Origin: CAZTZL01 sp964617625
Lineage (GTDB): Bacteria > Zhuqueibacterota > QNDG01 > DSAB01
Assembly (NCBI GenBank): GCA_964617625.1
Contig: CAZTZL010000081.1
Coordinates: forward strand, 1 to 13,306
Direction of reading: 5' to 3'
DNA: 13,306 nucleotides
Below, piece after piece: positions 5,234-11,829 of this stretch. Within the stretch, counting starts at the first letter, position 1, and the number at the start of each line of letters is the position of its first letter. Position numbers and translations under genes: made by a program. The notes beneath the pieces were generated by a model. The model saw only the letters and a program-made list of their open reading frames with translations. It was not told the origin of the DNA and ran no database searches.

Positions 5234-5313
5234 ATTTGTCATTCCGGGCTTGTCCCGGAATCTCATAATAGATAAAATATAAGGAGATTCCTGCTTTCGC
5301 AGGAATGACAAAT
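5234..5313. repeat. Composite double-hairpin repeat between pfkB and nitrilase genes
   Basis: Two hairpin units lie head to head. The first, 5234-5265, is the ATTCCGGG-type unit in inverted orientation (stem 5241-5248 with 5253-5260). The second, about 5283-5313, has a different core, GATTCCTGC/GCAGGAAT. The outer ends ATTTGTCATTCC (5234-5245) and GGAATGACAAAT (5302-5313) are exact reverse complements. The whole 80 bases can thus form one large cruciform or two separate hairpins. The rest of the 174-base gap, 5178-5233 and 5314-5351, shows no gene. Confidence 0.85.
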
Positions 5314-5351
5314 AAAAAAGATTTTGGATACAATCATGGGATTTGAATGAA

Positions 5352-6158
5352 ATGAAAATCGGCGTCTATCAATTTTCTCCGCAGTTCGGGGAAAAGAAAA
5401 AAAATCTGGATCGGGTCGAATCCGCAATCCAAAAGAACGATGCAGATTTAATCGTACTCCCCGAACTCTGTACCACGGGGTATCAATTCATTTCAAAGTC
5501 GGAAGTAGAATCCCTTTGCGAACCGGTTCCGAAGGGTGAGACGATACAGAATTTGATTGAAATGTGCCGCCGAAAGAACTGTTATCTCGCGGCCGGGATT
5601 GGAGAGAAGTCAGACGGACAGTGCTTCAATTCATCGGTTCTTGTCGGGCCGGAAGGGCATATCGGGACGTACCGGAAAATTCATCTGTTCCGGGAAGAGA
5701 AAACATGGTTTGCACCCGGCGATCTCGGTTTTCCAGTGTGGCAGACCGATCTGGCGGTTATCGGTATGATGGTCTGTTTCGACTGGATTTTTCCGGAATC
5801 CGCCCGTTCATTGGCGCTTCGGGGTGCGCAGATCATTTGCCATCCGTCGAATCTCGTGCTTCCATATTGTCAAAATGCCATGATTACGCGATCCGTAGAG
5901 AACTGCGTTTTCACTGTCACGGCCAACCGGATCGGCGCTGAGGAACGCGGCGGGAGGGAACAGCTCACATTTACGGGTGGAAGTCAGATTGTCACACCCC
6001 GGGGGGAAATTCTTTTCCGGCTTGAAGAAAATGATGAATTGTTCCGATCCGCAGAAATCGATCCCCGGCTTGCTCAAGACAAGCAGGTTACGCCGGAGAA
6101 CCATCTGTGGAAAGACAGGGATACCGAATCTTACTATTCCGGACAGGAAGGAATTTAA
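5352..6158 (+). CDS. Nitrilase-superfamily carbon-nitrogen hydrolase
   Basis: This 268-residue cytosolic enzyme is of the nitrilase/amidase superfamily. The Glu-Lys-Cys triad is visible: E38 in LIVLPELCTTGY, K109 in GTYRKIHLF, and C142 in MMVCFDWIFPE. The order and spacing fit the family, which hydrolyses C-N bonds in amides, carbamoyl compounds or nitriles. Length and motifs resemble the small 'predicted amidohydrolase' and Nit2-like group, so an omega-amidase or similar housekeeping amidase is plausible, but the substrate is not determinable. I chose the ATG at 5352; a TTG at 5343 would add three residues, and neither has a strong ribosome-binding site. A five-codon ATG...TGA reading frame at 5336-5350 ends just before the start. 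The rtcB gene begins 3 nt after the stop, so the two are co-transcribed. Confidence 0.88.
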   Translation: MKIGVYQFSPQFGEKKKNLDRVESAIQKNDADLIVLPELCTTGYQFISKSEVESLCEPVPKGETIQNLIEMCRRKNCYLAAGIGEKSDGQCFNSSVLVGPEGHIGTYRKIHLFREEKTWFAPGDLGFPVWQTDLAVIGMMVCFDWIFPESARSLALRGAQIICHPSNLVLPYCQNAMITRSVENCVFTVTANRIGAEERGGREQLTFTGGSQIVTPRGEILFRLEENDELFRSAEIDPRLAQDKQVTPENHLWKDRDTESYYSGQEGI

Positions 6159-6161
6159 ATT

Positions 6162-7619
6162 ATGGGCGAAATGTGGAAGGGTCCCATTGAAAAAATAGAC
6201 GACTACCGGTGGCGCATCCCGAAGTCGTATGCATCGGGCATGCGGGTGCCGGGGCTGATCTTTGCCGACGAAGCGATGCTGAAACAAATCCGAAGCGATC
6301 AGGCGCCCCAGCAGGTAGCCAATGTGGCCCATCTTCCCGGCGTGCTGAATGCTTCGATGGCCATGCCGGACATTCACTGGGGATACGGATTTCCCATTGG
6401 CGGCGTGGCTGCTGTGGATGTGGAGGAGGGCGTGATTTCCCCCGGAGGCGTGGGATACGATATCAATTGCGGTGTGCGGCTGGTCAGAACCAATTTAACA
6501 AAACCGGATATTTTCGATGTTCTCTCAAAACTTGTGGACCGTATGTTTGTCAATGTACCCTGCGGCGTCGGTTCGATAGGAAAATTGAAACTTTCCGGAA
6601 AGGATGAAAAAAGCGTTCTGAGAGAAGGATCGAAATGGGCCGTGAAACAGGGATTCGGCTGGCACGAGGATGTGGAACGGACCGAGCAGTCCGGCTGTAT
6701 CGAAGGGGCTGATCCGGATGCGCTTTCATCCCGTGCTCTGGAACGAGGGCAGCCCCAGCTAGGCACGCTGGGATCGGGCAACCATTTTCTTGAGATCCAG
6801 GAAGTGGCTGATATTTTCGATGAATCCGCTGCGAAAATATTCGGGCTTTCGAAAGGCCAGATTACCGTAATGATTCACACGGGTTCGCGCGGCCTCGGTT
6901 ATCAGGTCTGCGACGACAATCTGGATGTGATGGTCCGGGCGATGGGACGCTATCATATTCAAATTCCTGACAAACAGCTTGCCTGTACTCCGGTTTCATC
7001 GCCGGAAGGAAGGAAATATCTGGCCGGAATGGCAGGCGCGGCGAATTACGCCTGGGCAAACCGGCAGCTCATTCTGCACTGGGTGCGCCAGAGTTTCGAG
7101 GAGGTGCTTGGACAGTCCTCGGAAAAACTCGGCATGCACATGGTTTACGATGTGGCGCATAATATCGCCAAATTCGAGGAACACATCGTCCAGGGCCGAA
7201 AACAGCATGTGGTGGTGCATCGGAAAGGGGCCACACGGGCGTTTGCTCCGGGACGTTCCGAACTGCCCGATATTTATCGAAATGTGGGTCAGCCGGTGCT
7301 CATTCCCGGGGATATGGGGCGGGCTTCCTATGTTTTGGTCGGAACTGAAAAAGCCATGGAACAGACTTTCGGATCAACCTGCCACGGCGCCGGACGTGTC
7401 ATGAGCCGGCATGCGGCGATTCGGGCCACAAAGGGGCGGGCCATTGACAGGGAGCTCGCCGAGCGCGGTATCGTGGTTCGAAGCCGGGGAAGACAGACAC
7501 TTCACGAGGAAGCTTCCGAAGCCTACAAAGACATCGACAAAGTGGTCGAGATCGTACACCGGGCCGGTATTTCGAGAAAGGTTGCTCTTATGCGTCCATT
7601 GGGAGTGGTGAAGGGATAA
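6162..7619 (+). CDS. rtcB: RtcB RNA-splicing ligase
   Basis: This 485-residue GTP- and Mn2+-dependent RNA ligase joins 2',3'-cyclic phosphate (via 3'-phosphate) ends to 5'-OH ends in tRNA splicing or RNA repair. All six active-site residues known from the archaeal enzyme can be matched with near-identical spacing: D100 and C103 (GYDINCGVRL), H208 (GSGNHFLE), H239 (IHTGSRG), H333 (VAHN), and the guanylylated H408 (CHGAGR). The length is that of the long, archaeal-like form rather than the roughly 408-residue E. coli protein, and there is no intein. The ATG at 6162 has AAGGA about 9 nt upstream, inside the end of the nitrilase-like gene. No archease gene, a common partner, is in the window. The following 132 bases are purine-rich and non-coding. 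Confidence 0.96.
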   Translation: MGEMWKGPIEKIDDYRWRIPKSYASGMRVPGLIFADEAMLKQIRSDQAPQQVANVAHLPGVLNASMAMPDIHWGYGFPIGGVAAVDVEEGVISPGGVGYDINCGVRLVRTNLTKPDIFDVLSKLVDRMFVNVPCGVGSIGKLKLSGKDEKSVLREGSKWAVKQGFGWHEDVERTEQSGCIEGADPDALSSRALERGQPQLGTLGSGNHFLEIQEVADIFDESAAKIFGLSKGQITVMIHTGSRGLGYQVCDDNLDVMVRAMGRYHIQIPDKQLACTPVSSPEGRKYLAGMAGAANYAWANRQLILHWVRQSFEEVLGQSSEKLGMHMVYDVAHNIAKFEEHIVQGRKQHVVVHRKGATRAFAPGRSELPDIYRNVGQPVLIPGDMGRASYVLVGTEKAMEQTFGSTCHGAGRVMSRHAAIRATKGRAIDRELAERGIVVRSRGRQTLHEEASEAYKDIDKVVEIVHRAGISRKVALMRPLGVVKG

Positions 7620-7745
7620 ACGGAGACTGGAGACGGGAAAACCGAGAAAGGGAAACGGTTAAAGGAGGACGGATAACGGGGAATGGGAAATGGGGAAAAA
7701 AGGAAACTGCAAAGTGTAAACTAATCACTGGAAACTTAAAAGGAA
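7620..7745 (+). other. Purine-rich, quasi-repetitive intergenic spacer
   Basis: The plus strand of this spacer is mostly G and A, with loosely repeated motifs such as GGGAAA, GGGGAA and GGAAAC, and few pyrimidines. No open frame, hairpin or clear promoter is seen. It ends in the AAAAGGA ribosome-binding site of exbD. The strand bias could favour R-loops or triplex-like structure, or simply reflect decay of a simple repeat. Confidence 0.6.
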
Positions 7746-7751
7746 TGTGTG

Positions 7752-8156
7752 ATGCAGTTCAGGGAAAAAACAAAAAAGCGCGTGATTATCAATATCACTT
7801 CTCTCATCGATGTGCTGTTTCTCCTGTTGATATTCTTTATGGTTTCTTCGACTTTTCTGGAACAGCCGGGGATGAAACTTGATCTGCCGCAGACTTCAAC
7901 GCATGATATTACCAAGCAGGAGAGTTATACGTTATTTATCACAAAAGATGAAGCTCTTTATCTCAATAAAGAACCGATTGCATTAAAAAATTTGCCGGAT
8001 CGTCTTAAAAAGATCTCTTCAGAATCGGACGAAGGTATTATCCTTAAAGCCGACGAGAAAACACGTTATGGTTTTGTGGTCGAGGTGATGGATCTGGTGA
8101 AGCAAAGCGGAATCAAAAAACTGATTGTGGCCACTCAGCCTAAGGAGAAGGATTGA
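7752..8156 (+). CDS. exbD: ExbD/TolR-family biopolymer transport protein
   Basis: This 134-residue inner-membrane protein of the ExbD/TolR family has a basic N-terminus, one transmembrane helix at about residues 13-35 (INITSLIDVLFLLLIFFMVS), and a periplasmic domain. D20 in the helix is the conserved proton-carrying aspartate that couples proton motive force to outer-membrane transport or envelope maintenance. Family members work in a complex with ExbB/TolQ, but no such gene is adjacent here: the gene before is rtcB and the one after is panC. The ATG at 7752 has AAAAGGA 7 nt upstream; a GTG at 7749 is possible. ExbD rather than TolR is a family-level choice. Confidence 0.88.
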   Translation: MQFREKTKKRVIINITSLIDVLFLLLIFFMVSSTFLEQPGMKLDLPQTSTHDITKQESYTLFITKDEALYLNKEPIALKNLPDRLKKISSESDEGIILKADEKTRYGFVVEVMDLVKQSGIKKLIVATQPKEKD

Positions 8157-8160
8157 ACAC

Positions 8161-8237
8161 CCTCCTCTATCTTCTCTCCCGCATCAATCCCTGATCAACT
8201 CAGGGATTAAGTGCGGGACAAGCTCTCAAGGGAGGAG
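8161..8237. repeat. Long imperfect palindrome between exbD and panC
   Basis: The inner stem is AATCCCTGA (8186-8194) with TCAGGGATT (8200-8208), perfect over 9 bp around a 5-base loop. A second stem, TCCCGCA (8177-8183) with TGCGGGA (8212-8218), is separated from it by a small internal loop. CTCCTC (about 8162-8167) can pair with GAGGAG (8232-8237) outside that. There is no T-run after it, so it is an intergenic repeat or an mRNA-stabilising structure rather than a clear terminator. Confidence 0.7.
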
Positions 8238-8265
8238 AAAAGTTTTACAGGAAAGGTATTCGAGG

Positions 8266-9111
8266 ATGAAAGTAATAAGAGATGTGAAAGGAATGCAGGC
8301 TGTGACCGAACGGCTGCACCGGGAAGGAAAAACCATCGGTTTTGTGCCGACCATGGGATATTTCCATGAAGGACATCTCTCTCTGATGCGGATTGTAAAA
8401 GAACGGGCTAAAGTCGTCGTGGTCTCCATTTATGTCAATCCCGCGCAATTCGGTCCAAATGAAGATTTGAAAAAGTATCCCCGTGATTTTGAACATGATG
8501 AAGCATTGGCCGAGGAGGAAGGAGTCGATATTCTCTTTTATCCCGATGACAGTGAAATGTATCCGGAAGGATATAAAACTTATGTTCGTGTCAATGAAAT
8601 CACCGAAATTCTCTGCGGCGCTTCCCGGCCGACCCATTTTCAGGGAGTTACAACCATATGTGCCAAACTTTTTCATATCATCAAACCCCATTTCGCCGTG
8701 TTCGGACAGAAGGATTACCAGCAGTCGGTCGTGATTCAACAGATGGTCCGCGATTTGAATTTTGATATGGAGATCGTGCTCGGCCCCATAATACGCGAAA
8801 AGGACGGCCTGGCCATGAGTTCGAGAAATGTCTATCTTTCATCGGAGAATCGAAAGAGCGCGCTAACTCTTAATGAATCGCTTCGGATGGCCGGACAAAT
8901 GATCCAAAAAGGTGAACGATCCGTCGATGTGCTGATCGCAGCCATCCGGCAACACATCGAATCCAGACCCGGAACAAGGATTGATTATGTCAGCATTGTC
9001 GATCCAGAAAATCTTCGGACGCTGGACCGGATCGAAAGATGTGCGGTTATTGTTTTAGCTGTTTTTGTGGGGAAGACAAGATTGATTGACAATGCGATGA
9101 TTGAGATATAA
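8266..9111 (+). CDS. panC: Pantoate--beta-alanine ligase (pantothenate synthetase)
   Basis: This 281-residue cytosolic enzyme joins pantoate and beta-alanine with ATP, via a pantoyl-adenylate, to form pantothenate (vitamin B5, precursor of coenzyme A). Typical features are VPTMGYFHEGHLSLM at 27-41 with the nucleotide-binding H34 and H37, VSIYVNPAQFGPNEDL, VFGQKDYQQ, and the KMSKS-like AMSSRN. The length matches the family (about 280). The frame is open upstream to 8125, but the ATG at 8266 is chosen: it has AGGAAAGG 9 nt upstream, begins where homologues begin, and the upstream part is the palindromic repeat. No panB or panD lies nearby. The gene converges on the lipoprotein gene with only 11 bases between them. 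Confidence 0.96.
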   Translation: MKVIRDVKGMQAVTERLHREGKTIGFVPTMGYFHEGHLSLMRIVKERAKVVVVSIYVNPAQFGPNEDLKKYPRDFEHDEALAEEEGVDILFYPDDSEMYPEGYKTYVRVNEITEILCGASRPTHFQGVTTICAKLFHIIKPHFAVFGQKDYQQSVVIQQMVRDLNFDMEIVLGPIIREKDGLAMSSRNVYLSSENRKSALTLNESLRMAGQMIQKGERSVDVLIAAIRQHIESRPGTRIDYVSIVDPENLRTLDRIERCAVIVLAVFVGKTRLIDNAMIEI

Positions 9112-9122
9112 AGAAGACAATT

Positions 9123-9986
9123 TTAAATAGGATAGTTTATCCATAGAAGTGTACTGTCCAAGCCACCGGTAATCTGCCTGCTGTTTTCTTTAATCTCATC
9201 AGTGAAAATATATTCGATAATAGGAAGAACTGTTTTATAAGATGAAATCGTATCAATTTCTGTTTGATATGTTACCTGTACAGCCTGATTAAAAGTCATA
9301 CCGGAAGTCCAATAATCTATAAAAAGTACCGGAGAAAATATAGCCAAGCTATTTTCCGCTTTTGCACCATTAATTGCAATTGTGCTGATACTCTCCCACT
9401 CGTCAATCGTTTCACTTCCAAAACAGCAGGTTTGATACAGGGATCGTATAGATATATTGCTGTTTTGAATTGATTGAACAAGTTCATCGATGTTATATAA
9501 TCTGTCTGCAAACCTGATGCTGTTTTCATTTCCATGCAAATTGAAAATCATATCGATGTTGTATTCCTTGTTGCTTAAAAATTTTAAACTGTCAAGAAAA
9601 TTTTGACTTGTTGCATTTTGATCAGTCAATGATATAATTTTTTGATAGTATGGTTTTGCTATGTTTATAATTTCGTTAATTTGCCAATCTTCTCCATAAA
9701 CATCTACTATTTCGGTCAATGTCATGTTGTTCATATCAGAAACGTCAATGTTGAATATATCGGCCAATATTTCTAAGATCTGATCTTTATATAAATTGAA
9801 TCCAGTTTCAATCATACTGCCACCCAGATAATTGTTATTCTCAATGACAATGATTAAGGCCGGATTGTTATTTATGGTATATTGTGCTGAGGATTTATTT
9901 GTGGGAACAGTTGGATTTTTTTTAGTACATTGAAAGATAGTAATCAGAAAAAGGAACATTATAATTATGAGAATATTTGTTTTCAT
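9123..9986 (-). CDS. Predicted lipoprotein with possible clan CD (caspase-like) His/Cys dyad
   Basis: This 287-residue protein is not assigned to a named family. Residues 1-19 form a signal peptide ending ITIFQ before C20, fitting a lipoprotein, although Q just before the Cys is unusual. A hydrophobic strand, PALIIVIENN (42-51), opens the soluble domain. Two motifs stand out: IDMIFNLHGNE with H151-G152, and IRSLYQTCCFGSE with C187/C188. A hydrophobic strand ending in HG and, about 35 residues on, another ending in (S/T)-C-x-x-G is the pattern of clan CD cysteine peptidases (caspase/CHAT/gingipain-like). This is inference from motifs alone; the fold is unproven. The gene is markedly AT-rich compared with its neighbours, suggesting acquisition. 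No clear ribosome-binding site or promoter was found in the 175 bases upstream (9987-10161), which it shares divergently with the thioredoxin gene. Confidence 0.7.
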   Translation of the reverse strand: MKTNILIIIMFLFLITIFQCTKKNPTVPTNKSSAQYTINNNPALIIVIENNNYLGGSMIETGFNLYKDQILEILADIFNIDVSDMNNMTLTEIVDVYGEDWQINEIINIAKPYYQKIISLTDQNATSQNFLDSLKFLSNKEYNIDMIFNLHGNENSIRFADRLYNIDELVQSIQNSNISIRSLYQTCCFGSETIDEWESISTIAINGAKAENSLAIFSPVLFIDYWTSGMTFNQAVQVTYQTEIDTISSYKTVLPIIEYIFTDEIKENSRQITGGLDSTLLWINYPI

Positions 9987-10161
9987 ATTTTTAACTCTAT
10001 TTATGAAAATGATTACTTGTTTATCTATTCTATTAGATTATTGAATAATTTTTAAAGATTCAAGAGTTTTTTTGTTCTTTTTTCTTGGGAACTATCCCTG
10101 ATTTTAAAACGTTTGAAGATGAAGCTGGAATAATGATGGAATCTCAAAAAAAGGACAGATT

Positions 10162-10626
10162 ATGAAAAAGTATACATTCATTTTAATCGGGTTGCTTGTT
10201 ATGGCTGCATTTAATCTTTTCGCCGGTAATTCCCTCTGGTTTGAAAATATCGATAAAGCCAAAGCAGAAGCCAAAGAAACCAATAAACCGATGCTGCTTA
10301 ATTTCAGTGGTTCGGACTGGTGCATCTGGTGTAAAAAACTGAACAGTGAAGTGTTGAGCAAATCCACTTTCGAGGAATATGCCAAAGACAATCTCGTGCT
10401 GGTCAGTGTGGACTTTCCGCAGTTTGCATCACAAAACGATGATTTGAAAAATCAGAATCAGGAACTTGCCCAGACATATAACATTAAGGGCTTTCCTACG
10501 GTTGTTTTGTTGTCTTCTGACGGAAAGGAAATCGGAAGGACAGGCTACCAACCGGGCGGGCCCGAGAAGTATATCGAACATCTCAAGTCGATTATTCAAA
10601 CATCATTGAGTGATAAGTCAGAATAA
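10162..10626 (+). CDS. Secreted thioredoxin-fold protein (thioredoxin_7-like)
   Basis: This 154-residue protein has a cleavable signal peptide (KKYTFILIGLLVMAAFNLFAG, cleavage near residues 21-22), so it acts in the periplasm. The thioredoxin fold is indicated by KPMLLNFSGSDWCIWCKKL with the redox cysteines C54 and C57 in a C-I-W-C motif, LVLVSVDF, and the cis-proline loop IKGFPTVVLLSSDGKEIGRTGY with P112. The insert between the CxxC strand and the cis-Pro is typical of the DUF255/thioredoxin_7-like group rather than classic TrxA. It probably reduces or transfers disulfides on envelope proteins; no partner is encoded beside it. The ATG has AAAGGA 8 nt upstream. It ends 21 bases from the convergent zinc-ribbon gene. 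Confidence 0.9.
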   Translation: MKKYTFILIGLLVMAAFNLFAGNSLWFENIDKAKAEAKETNKPMLLNFSGSDWCIWCKKLNSEVLSKSTFEEYAKDNLVLVSVDFPQFASQNDDLKNQNQELAQTYNIKGFPTVVLLSSDGKEIGRTGYQPGGPEKYIEHLKSIIQTSLSDKSE

Positions 10627-10647
10627 TCATTCGGAAGTATAGCTGTT

Positions 10648-10935
10648 TCAGGATTTTTTCCCGAACAATTCATCCAGTTTCTTACGGGCCTGTTCGGATC
10701 GTTCCGGTTTGTTTTTAACGGATCGGTCCGAAGGCTGAAAATAATCACAGAAATTGGCCGAGGCTTTGTCCTGAACCCATTCGGCTTCGGTTTCCCTGCA
10801 TTGATGATACACATCGGCGTCGTGGAATTTACAGTTGAAACAGCAATGTAAATTGCTGCTGCATTCTCCGCATGTTTCCTGACGCCCGATTTTACGATCT
10901 GTTTTTATTTCAGATCCGCAATGATGACAAAACAT
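10648..10935 (-). CDS. Small cysteine-rich zinc-ribbon protein of unknown function
   Basis: This 95-residue soluble protein has nine cysteines in its first 63 residues. MFCHHCGSEI (C3, C6) and ETCGECSSNLHCC (C22, C25, C31, C32) give a zinc ribbon. NCKFHDADVYHQCRE (C35, C46) and ASANFCDYF (C63) make a second cysteine cluster. The C-terminal 30 residues are charged and lack cysteines. I recall similar uncharacterised proteins with an HxCxNCxFYD...CRE...NFCDYF pattern in other bacteria, but no function is known to me. The start has AGGAGAAT directly upstream. It lies 12 nt after the acetyltransferase gene, apparently as the last gene of a minus-strand operon. Confidence 0.85.
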   Translation of the reverse strand: MFCHHCGSEIKTDRKIGRQETCGECSSNLHCCFNCKFHDADVYHQCRETEAEWVQDKASANFCDYFQPSDRSVKNKPERSEQARKKLDELFGKKS

Positions 10936-10947
10936 ATTCTCCTCTTT

Positions 10948-11808
10948 TTATCCTTTGGCCGCAGATCCGATTGCATAAAATTGATCAGATAAACCGAGAT
11001 TTCCTTTTGGCCCGAGGACCATGCGCCAGGGCGGGTCCGGGGATTCTTTCAGATTCATGGAGCGTAACAACTCAACGGCTTTGATATTGGTTTCGAGTAC
11101 ACCGATCCTCAGCGGCAGGTGCTGAGCTTTTAATGCGAGATGGGTTAAAAGCGCTTCTGGAGATTGGACATCCGGTCCCAGCCACCAGGGACCGATAGAA
11201 ACAGAATCTCCAGTTTTTTTTATAAAAAGATATCCGGTTATACTTCCATTGCGTTCCATCATATAACACAATTCCGGATTCAGAGTGAACCGGCGTTTCA
11301 GGAAAAATGTACGGTCGTCCCCGAAAGCTTTTGTATCCATCTTTCCGATCTCATGAAAATCTTCCATCCGCATCTGCCGAATCCGAGAATGGGAAGCCGC
11401 CCGAACCTGGCCTGAAAATCTCAGTGACCGGCAGATTTTTCTGAATCCGGTTCTTTCGTAAAGAGGCACAGCGGCGGATACACCGTCCAGGTAAATACTC
11501 TTTACACCTTTTTTTCCAAGATAAGCGATACTGTGATCAAGAAGGAGTTTTCCGATTCCCTGCCCTCTCTCGCTTTTCATCACGATCAGTTCGCCGATAA
11601 ATCCGGATTGGCGATATCCGGTGGCGATGCAGATCCCGATACGATTTTTCCCCTTTTCCGCGATGAAACAGCCTTTGGAATCAAAAGCCAGGAAGGATTG
11701 AAATATTTCGTCATCCTGTCCTTTCCAGTCTTCATTCAGCGCGAGCTGAATGGCAAAGCCGATATCCGAAGGCTGCATCCGGCGAATGTGAACGGGTAGA
11801 TTTATCAT
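10948..11808 (-). CDS. Two-domain GNAT N-acetyltransferase
   Basis: This 286-residue cytosolic protein has a GNAT domain at about 5-130. The acetyl-CoA-binding motif is SERGQGIGKLLLDHSI (79-94), preceded by the strand IGELIVM and followed by VPLYERTGF (114-122). A second, diverged domain (about 143-286) begins IRQMRMEDFHEIGKMDTKAFGDDR, the layout of GNAT proteins carrying an Acetyltransf_18/YitH-like C-terminal half. It should transfer an acetyl group from acetyl-CoA to a small-molecule or protein amine; the substrate is unknown. The ATG at 11808 lacks a recognisable ribosome-binding site, and an internal ATG at residue 11 is no better. It lies 21 nt after the aminotransferase stop and 12 nt before the zinc-ribbon gene, so the three probably share a transcript. 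Confidence 0.88.
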   Translation of the reverse strand: MINLPVHIRRMQPSDIGFAIQLALNEDWKGQDDEIFQSFLAFDSKGCFIAEKGKNRIGICIATGYRQSGFIGELIVMKSERGQGIGKLLLDHSIAYLGKKGVKSIYLDGVSAAVPLYERTGFRKICRSLRFSGQVRAASHSRIRQMRMEDFHEIGKMDTKAFGDDRTFFLKRRFTLNPELCYMMERNGSITGYLFIKKTGDSVSIGPWWLGPDVQSPEALLTHLALKAQHLPLRIGVLETNIKAVELLRSMNLKESPDPPWRMVLGPKGNLGLSDQFYAIGSAAKG

Positions 11809-11829
11809 TTCAGGATTCGACTGTGCAAA

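Noticed and set aside
5808..6377. Minus-strand open frame of 189 codons
   Set aside because: It lies antisense across the ends of two strongly supported plus-strand genes (nitrilase-like hydrolase and rtcB) and shows no domain signature.
6162..7619. Intein within RtcB, suggested by its length over the E. coli protein
   Set aside because: The spacing of all six active-site residues matches the archaeal enzyme of about 481 residues, leaving no room for an insertion.
8125..8265. N-terminal extension of panC by 47 codons
   Set aside because: The extension would be encoded by the end of exbD and the palindromic repeat; the ATG at 8266 has a ribosome-binding site and matches the family start.
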